From Beroe ovata (taxonomy: Eukaryota; Ctenophora; Nuda; Beroida; Beroidae), in NCBI GenBank assembly GCA_946803715.1, contig CAMPET010000296.1:30842-58102 (forward strand): a DNA stretch of 27,261 bases, in the 5' to 3' direction. The position numbers and the translations under genes are program-made. Shown here piece after piece: positions 22,133 to 27,261 of this stretch (the stretch's first letter is position 1; each line of letters begins with the position of its first letter). The notes under the pieces are model-generated. The model did no database searches. It saw only the letters and a list, made by a program, of their open reading frames with translations, and had not been told where the DNA came from.

Positions 22133-25100
22133 TCACGCTAAAACGACGACATTGCGCGTCTCAGGCTCGCTAGAGCTAAACGAGGACTCTTGCTCGTAGG
22201 GGGGAGGTGGTGTTTCCTCGCCTTCTAACAGCCCTTCCCGGTCTTCTGATGCTACCGGGACAGCCCTGCGATTGAAATTGTGTTAGGAAAATGATGAATA
22301 TGATAAGGAGAATGATGAATAAGATAGAGAAGCGATGATTTATTGAGGAACTCGAAATGTAAGGAGCATGAACTTGTTATGACGTGATCAGGGATTGATA
22401 AACTTACTCCACAGGTTTGAGTTCAGCATATACGAAGCCACAGAATCCGAGGAAGACACATCCAGCACCGATGAGAGCTGGCCACGGCATGAGGAAGTGG
22501 TGCAGAATGAGATCGGCTGCCATACTCGCTGGCAGAGCAAGGGACTGTCCGACACTGCAATTTTACGGGATTTGTTGATGATTTACGGTATTTGTTAAGG
22601 ATTCGAGCTTCTTTCTATTACAGTAACTAGTTTTATTTTGAACTCCTTGAGACTTAAGGAAACGTGGATGCTGAATATTAGTTGCGTCGACTGATCAACA
22701 AAGTAAATGTTCCAAACGTCTCCATGCTCCAGAATCAAATCTTGTTCATGACACATGACGCGCGCGTGGCTCAATTCTGTGAGTTCAAAAGTTTATACGT
22801 ACGTGCAGCAAATGCCGGTGTATCAGAGAAAAGACGCAGCGCGCTACGCAAACCAAAAAGCGGCATCGTGTCACTTTTAATGACCCCATTAAGTTGCCAT
22901 AATCACGGAAAACGACTAAACAACCCAAACTGTGTGCACAACAATGTTCAAGTAGACGCATGCATCTTAATTTTCCCTCAACGCCAATACATGAATGCTG
23001 GACTTTGATTGAATCATTCATTTAAGACAAAATATATTCTTGTAAAATTAACTTCATGTTAAGAATTCGGAATTCCTGATCAACGCCCAGATGCGACAGA
23101 TTAAATGTCGTAATTAGGGAGTTAACTTTAGGTTCCAACAGAATAAAGATGAACAATGTAAGCGTTTACCTAATGTACTGAAACACCAAATGTACTGAAA
23201 TACCATTTGTATTGTAACGTACTGGAATGTACTGGAATGTACTGGAATTTAATGTACTAAATCTCATACCTTGCAAGAGTTGGGTTGGATAGAGCAATGG
23301 CTAACAGTAGGAATGTGTTGAACGCTGTATCAAGGAATACTGACGTAAGAAATAGCACAACCTTATCTGAAAATAGGGCAAACTTGTTACGCTATGGGGT
23401 TGAGGATGCGTGAGTATAACAAATCACAGCAAATTGCATGACTACTGGGAGCTACAGTGTTATCATACCTTGAGGTGGGAGTTCCAGAGTTTCCCATCCA
23501 GTGAAATGCCAAATTGGTAGTGCAATCCTGTAACAGAGGAGCGATCAAGGGCGGTGTTGGTCATCATAGGAAAATTGGGTTAATACTTCATTTGTTATGA
23601 ACGTGATGATATTGTCGTTTGACGCAGCAATACTAACCCAAATAAGAGTGGTGTTGACAATCCTAGATATCCGATTAGCTTTAATGACGTCATTACAGGA
23701 TGCTGGAATTACGGTGTCATTGCTCCGAAAACAGCATAAAATTTGGTATTTGCATGCGAATATTCCTCTTTACATAATATTATGAGAACATGATATGAAA
23801 ACTTGCAATATACCTTATCCTGATCAGTCTGTAACATGTATCCGTAGAATACCTCATACGAAGCGTACAGGAACATTGATACCAATACTAACTGAAATGA
23901 TGGGACATGTTTCTTGTAATGTGAAATTAATGATTGGTTCAATTATTATTGAGGTAATTATGCATTAGTCTACAGAATAACAAGTCTATATCCCATGAAG
24001 AATGAAGATTTAGAGCAATAATGAATATTTATTACCTAACCGAACATCATAAAATTGTAAATTCAAAACCACATTGAATTTCATGTTTCGTGAGGTAGAA
24101 AGAAAAAATTAGATATTATTTAATTTGTTTTTTCTATACCTCACGAAACAGCAAATTCAATGTGCTTTTTATGATGTTCGGGTAGGTAAAAACAAAATCA
24201 AAAGGCTGTGTATGTGTATGTGTGTGTTATGTGTATGCGCGTTACAGACCCTATGATGATACTCTGTTATAATACAATTGGTCAATTGTAGAAAGTCCAC
24301 ATTAAAAAACAATAGCATTCCTCTCACCGCTGGGTACCGCTATACAATGGAGCAGGTAGAGGTATTCAATTCGTACTTGCATATTATGTAATACGCATCC
24401 CTATTATAGGGGGTGAAGTACCATGTGAACAGTTTCAAAATCAAGGTGATTTTATTATATACGCGGCTTTGAACGCTGTCTACAGTAATAAACTAATACA
24501 CGTCATGTACGCTGCACAGACTCAACTTTGAAATTGAAACGTCTGCCTACCAATATTTACAGTACCTGTACACTATACATGGACACTAGTGTAGTGTGTA
24601 CTGTGCAAGTGTATAGTGTATACGCATTACCTACAAAGTGTATAGAATAAAGTGTACTGTGCAAACATTGTATAGGTGTTGTATTTACACCCGGTGCAAC
24701 ACACTGGTCAAATTGACCACTAACCATGACCAGTGTATGAATCATACTTGGCCGTGGATTTGTTACTCACAATATATCCTAACAATGATCCGGTCGCTTT
24801 CTTATCCTCTCCCTTCACTTCCCACAGGTTATCAGTGAATGTCGTGTTGGAGGGTGTAATGTCCTTCTTTTGAGGGTTGGAGTAGAGCGACACTAACACA
24901 ATACCCGTGCAACACACCAGCAGTGATAACACCTGGGGGAGACACCTCCTGGTAATTGGGTGGTAATTGCCTAGGCCCTGGTGATTGGGTGGTAGCTACC
25001 TGGTAATTATATTGTAATAGCCTGGTAAATGGGTGGTACTGACGTATGACAATAAACCAGATCGATGACGGCACTAGTCACTACGCAGTACGCATGCACC

Positions 25101-25946
25101 GTGACATAATGGCAATATTATGATAAGCAGCACGTGTGTGACACTATCACGTGACACAAATATCACGTGACACAAATATCACGTGACAATTTGTGTACCT
25201 TACCTTGATTACAGTAATCTTCTCCCGCAACACAGGTATTGAGATGAGGAAGACAGCCGNGAGCGACACTAACACAATACCCGTGCAACACACTAGCAGT
25301 GATAACACCTGGGGGAGATATCTGGTAATTGGGTGGTAATTGCCTAGGCCCTGGTGAGTGGGTGGTAGCTACCTGGTAATTATATGGTAGTAGCCTGGTG
25401 AATGGGTGGTACCAAACAAGTTCCGAACAATTGACACATAATGTAAATAGCATATGATACACTGTGATGCTGCGCAGTACTGACATATGACAATAAAACA
25501 TATCTAATACGGCACTAGTCACTACGCATACACCGTGACACAATGGCCATATTATGATAAGTAGCACGTGTGTGACACTATCACGTGACACAAATATCAC
25601 GTGACACAAATATCACGTGACAATGTGTGTACCTTACCTTGATTACAGTAATCTTCTCCCGCAACACAGGTATTGAGATGAGGAAGACAGCCGCGCACGC
25701 ACACATGTATATGGCTGTATTCGCTGATACACTGAAACAGGAGCAGCGTCAGAAATGATATGTGTGACTGCTGTACCTATCCGGTGAAAGTATAGTCGTT
25801 CTAACATGAACATTAAACAACGCACCGCGCCCCCTCCCCCCGCCCTCCAAAAAAACATTCGATAGGTACCTGTTTGATAGCTCTATAACACCACAATACC
25901 GCATGTAACTATTCAGTAGCGCATTATTAAGTTGACTATCAGTCAT
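22133..25946 (-). CDS. SLC35F-like EamA/DMT membrane transporter (N-terminal part uncertain)
   Basis: Multi-pass transporter of the drug/metabolite (EamA) superfamily, closest in feel to SLC35F3/F4/F5; substrate unknown. Exons in order are: 25870-25946, 25638-25731, 24771-24932, 23814-23891, 23638-23702, 23469-23527, 23270-23366, 22408-22554 and 22133-22265 (TGA). All phases agree and give 303 residues from the ATG at 25946. Family-like stretches are NTAIYMCACAAVFLISIPVL then REKITVIK, LVLVSMFLYASYEVFYGYML, and SNPTLASVGQSLALPASMAA. I judge about seven hydrophobic segments, where the family usually has about ten. First transmembrane exons are therefore probably missing upstream, or the protein is short. 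The tail (about 253-303) has acidic dileucine DREGLL (268-273) and PPPPYE (279-284). Confidence 0.8.
23181..23260. repeat. ACTGGAATGT tandem repeat
   Basis: At least three near-perfect 10-base units (around 23220-23250), flanked by related AATGTACTGAAA sequence. It lies beside the transporter exon that ends at 23270. Confidence 0.75.
24032..24189. repeat. Intronic foldback element (MITE-like or hairpin)
   Basis: The left end (TTACCTAACCGAACATCATAA) and the reverse complement of the right end match with few changes. The arms continue through CACATTGAATTT and TGTTTCGTGAGGTA to a short AT-rich loop near 24115. The left arm has about 16 extra bases. It sits in the transporter intron between 23892 and 24770. 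There is no coding capacity and no clear target-site duplication beyond possibly TA. Confidence 0.8.
24936..25054. repeat. Degenerate CCTGGTAATTGGGTGGTA tandem repeat (allele 1)
   Basis: Roughly 20-base degenerate units rich in CTGGT and GGGTGGTA follow the transporter exon on its intron side. A diverged version lies at about 25309-25412 beyond the single-N join. Confidence 0.65.
25131..25185. promoter_or_regulatory. Four regularly spaced CACGTG E-boxes in transporter intron
   Basis: CACGTG occurs at 25131, 25148, 25164 and 25180, with the last three inside a 16-base TATCACGTGACACAAA repeat. The same array recurs at 25565, 25582, 25598 and 25614 in the duplicated segment. The core fits bHLH-zip sites; function is inferred. 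Confidence 0.4.
25204..25308 (-). pseudogene. Partial duplicate transporter exons around a single-N join
   Basis: 25261-25308 repeats the first 16 codons of exon 24771-24932, with one silent change. 25204-25259 repeats the last 56 bases of exon 25638-25731. They are in the reverse order to the true transcript and abut a lone N at 25260. This fits overlapping alleles joined end to end, so these should be left out of the gene model. Confidence 0.8.
25260..25260. other. Single-N assembly join 3
   Basis: A lone N lies between two truncated transporter exon copies. It shows the same signature as 6247 and 9030. Confidence 0.85.
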
Positions 25947-26761
25947 TTTGCGCGACGATTTCAGAATCTTGCAAAAACTTTCTATGAATAATGGTTACCT
26001 ATGTATTGTTATCACTTCAGCCCACATTCCAGTATATAATTATAGTCTGTGGGAATATTCATCACAATTCAGGACGAAAATAACTAGTTATTCCTAGCCT
26101 CACGAGACTCCAGTCACAATTGAATTACACACTCGAGGAAACGCTGCACTGGTCAGTGGTGTGTGTGCGTGATTGCGGAATTGCACCCAGATAAAACGAG
26201 ATAAACTTAATCGAATAACCCGTTAAACTTGAAATTCGAACTACTCACGTGAATTAAAGACATATTGAAATGTTCTTGGAGTTTATGTTTAGTCCGGTCT
26301 ATCATGAAAACCGGTTTTAATACTTCCCATACCAAAAGTAACAACAAGCAAGTCTAGTAAATGCAGATGTTATTATTACTCACTCGTAAAAAACCTGACA
26401 GACAGGAAATTGTCTTTACAAAACAACGGCTATAAATGCCAGTGGTTACAGGAGCGGCATTAACCTGTTTTACTTGTTCTTGAATAGCGTGTACAGTGGA
26501 CAGTGGGTACTGCATTCGAAATGGGTTGCACAGGAAACCACAACAAGTAAGACAATGGTCATACCTATCTCTTTTGTTGACACTCTCTTGTTAACACACC
26601 GGACACCACTATCAATGCTGCCATAGTATCGTGTTATCGTGGTACATGATACTCAATAACCATTATTAGCTATTTACCACGCTATTTGATGCACTCTTAC
26701 ATCCATTAGCCCAACGCTGATGAAAGTGCTAATGCACGCCAACTGATCCCCTCATTTCACC
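25947..26761. other. Region between divergent genes, no exon recognised
   Basis: It separates the transporter (-) from the secreted-protein gene (+). Missing 5' transporter exons could be here. The best minus-strand candidate is about 26358-26252, an open frame starting TCLLLLLVWEVLKPVFMIDR after a TAG acceptor and ending at a GTGAGT donor. I could not link it to the exon at 25946. Confidence 0.4.
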
Positions 26762-27135
26762 ATGTTACTTGCTCTTTTGTTAGTGCTCTCCTATGTCTCT
26801 GTCTGGGCTAGGGACTGTGAATCACTCCTCGACTCTATACCAGATAGTGTGAAGAAGAATAAGCAATGGGTTGGGTGCGACGCATCAAACAAGAAGCTGC
26901 TCGAATGTATCGGGATGGGTCATCAGGTTACTATTCCATGATCTATCTGGATACATGAGTTCAGAAAGACACACTTGTCTTACAGTGGATCCAATCCTCA
27001 ATGCCACAGGCCGTAGATTTGGTGAGAGAGAAATCAGATCAAGCATTATGCGAGTATGAAAAGTCTGATAGGTATACGGAAGATGTCAATGCAGCAGTGC
27101 AGCAACGCAAAGCTGAAGTTATTGAGAAACATAAA
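26762..27135 (+). CDS. Small secreted protein, 5' two exons, unrecognised (continues beyond window or repeat)
   Basis: ATG at 26762 opens a clear signal peptide (MLLALLLVLSYVSVWA, likely cut before RDCES). Exon 1 (26762-26926, 55 codons) then carries three Cys and ends GMGHQ before a GTTACT donor. Exon 2 (26986-27135, 50 codons) follows a TTACAG acceptor in phase 0, starts WIQSSMPQAVDLVREKSDQA and is rich in charged residues, predicted helical. It ends at a GTAAGT donor. The alternative splice phase hits a stop, which supports this join. Later exons are not in the window. I do not recognise the family. Confidence 0.65.
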
Positions 27136-27195
27136 GTAAGTCTGCAATACGATGATCAATCAGTACGTTGCAATGATCGCTCGCCCATGTCGACA

Positions 27196-27261
27196 GACGC
27201 ACACACAGGCTACACACAGGCTACACACAGGTCACACACAGGTCACACACACACACACACA
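27196..27261. repeat. CACACAGG minisatellite grading into (CA)n
   Basis: Units such as GCTACACACAG and GTCACACACAG are repeated and then become a pure CA run at the window edge. It lies in the intron after the exon ending at 27135. Confidence 0.85.

Noticed and set aside
25163-25609. 148-codon minus-strand open frame with Pro/Gln-rich stretch
   Set aside because: It crosses the N at 25260 and translates the degenerate CTGGT/GGGTGGTA intronic repeat. The true transporter exons are in another frame.
1-27261. CRISPR array, tRNA, rRNA, or prokaryotic operon features
   Set aside because: No regularly spaced repeats with unique spacers, no cloverleaf that I could recognise and no rRNA-like sequence were seen. 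The spliced genes are eukaryotic.

Overview
The window is eukaryotic, metazoan-type DNA: multi-exon genes with GT/AG introns mostly of about 70 to 300 bases, microsatellites, and no bacterial gene layout. The compact genes, the cathepsin/NHL gene content and roughly 2 percent exonic difference between apparent alleles would suit a sponge or another marine invertebrate, but the species cannot be fixed from sequence alone. I built the gene models by joining exons with consistent splice sites and phase. They have not been checked against RNA.

Layout. (1) 1-2769 (+) holds the 3' part of a cathepsin X/Z-family cysteine protease that carries two catalytic domains in one reading frame. (2) 3624-6246 (-) is a convergent gene for a coiled-coil plus six-blade NHL beta-propeller protein, cut at a single N (6247). 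(3) 6248-9029 repeats the cathepsin gene (6646-9029 matches 1-2384) and stops at a second single N (9030). (4) 9031-15773 holds a third, partly diverged cathepsin copy and a complete NHL gene. That NHL gene has three candidate coding first exons (15028-15205, 15278-15434, 15689-15773), all ending in the same phase. (5) A (TG)n tract interrupted by 314 Ns (15919-16232) is followed by about 5.9 kb in which I find no confident gene. (6) 22133-25946 (-) is an SLC35F-like EamA/DMT transporter gene, also scarred by a single-N join (25260). (7) 26762-27135 (+) is the start of a gene for a small secreted protein I do not recognise.

The large repeats look like an assembly artefact rather than real tandem genes. 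All three isolated single Ns sit exactly where a gene is cut and an allelic-looking copy of an earlier part begins. The likely true locus is one bicatalytic cathepsin gene convergent with one NHL gene, followed by the transporter gene and then the divergent secreted-protein gene.

The most interesting biology is the bicatalytic cathepsin X/Z, in which one exon encodes both the end of domain 1 and the cysteine-bearing propeptide of domain 2. Next is the NHL gene, whose alternative first exons share a new-looking module (SVRI-x-L ... AA-x-VAY-x-WK). The transporter tail carries an acidic dileucine and a PPPY motif. Cathepsin X/Z is known to be lysosomal or secreted, so a lysosomal link with the transporter is possible but is inference only.
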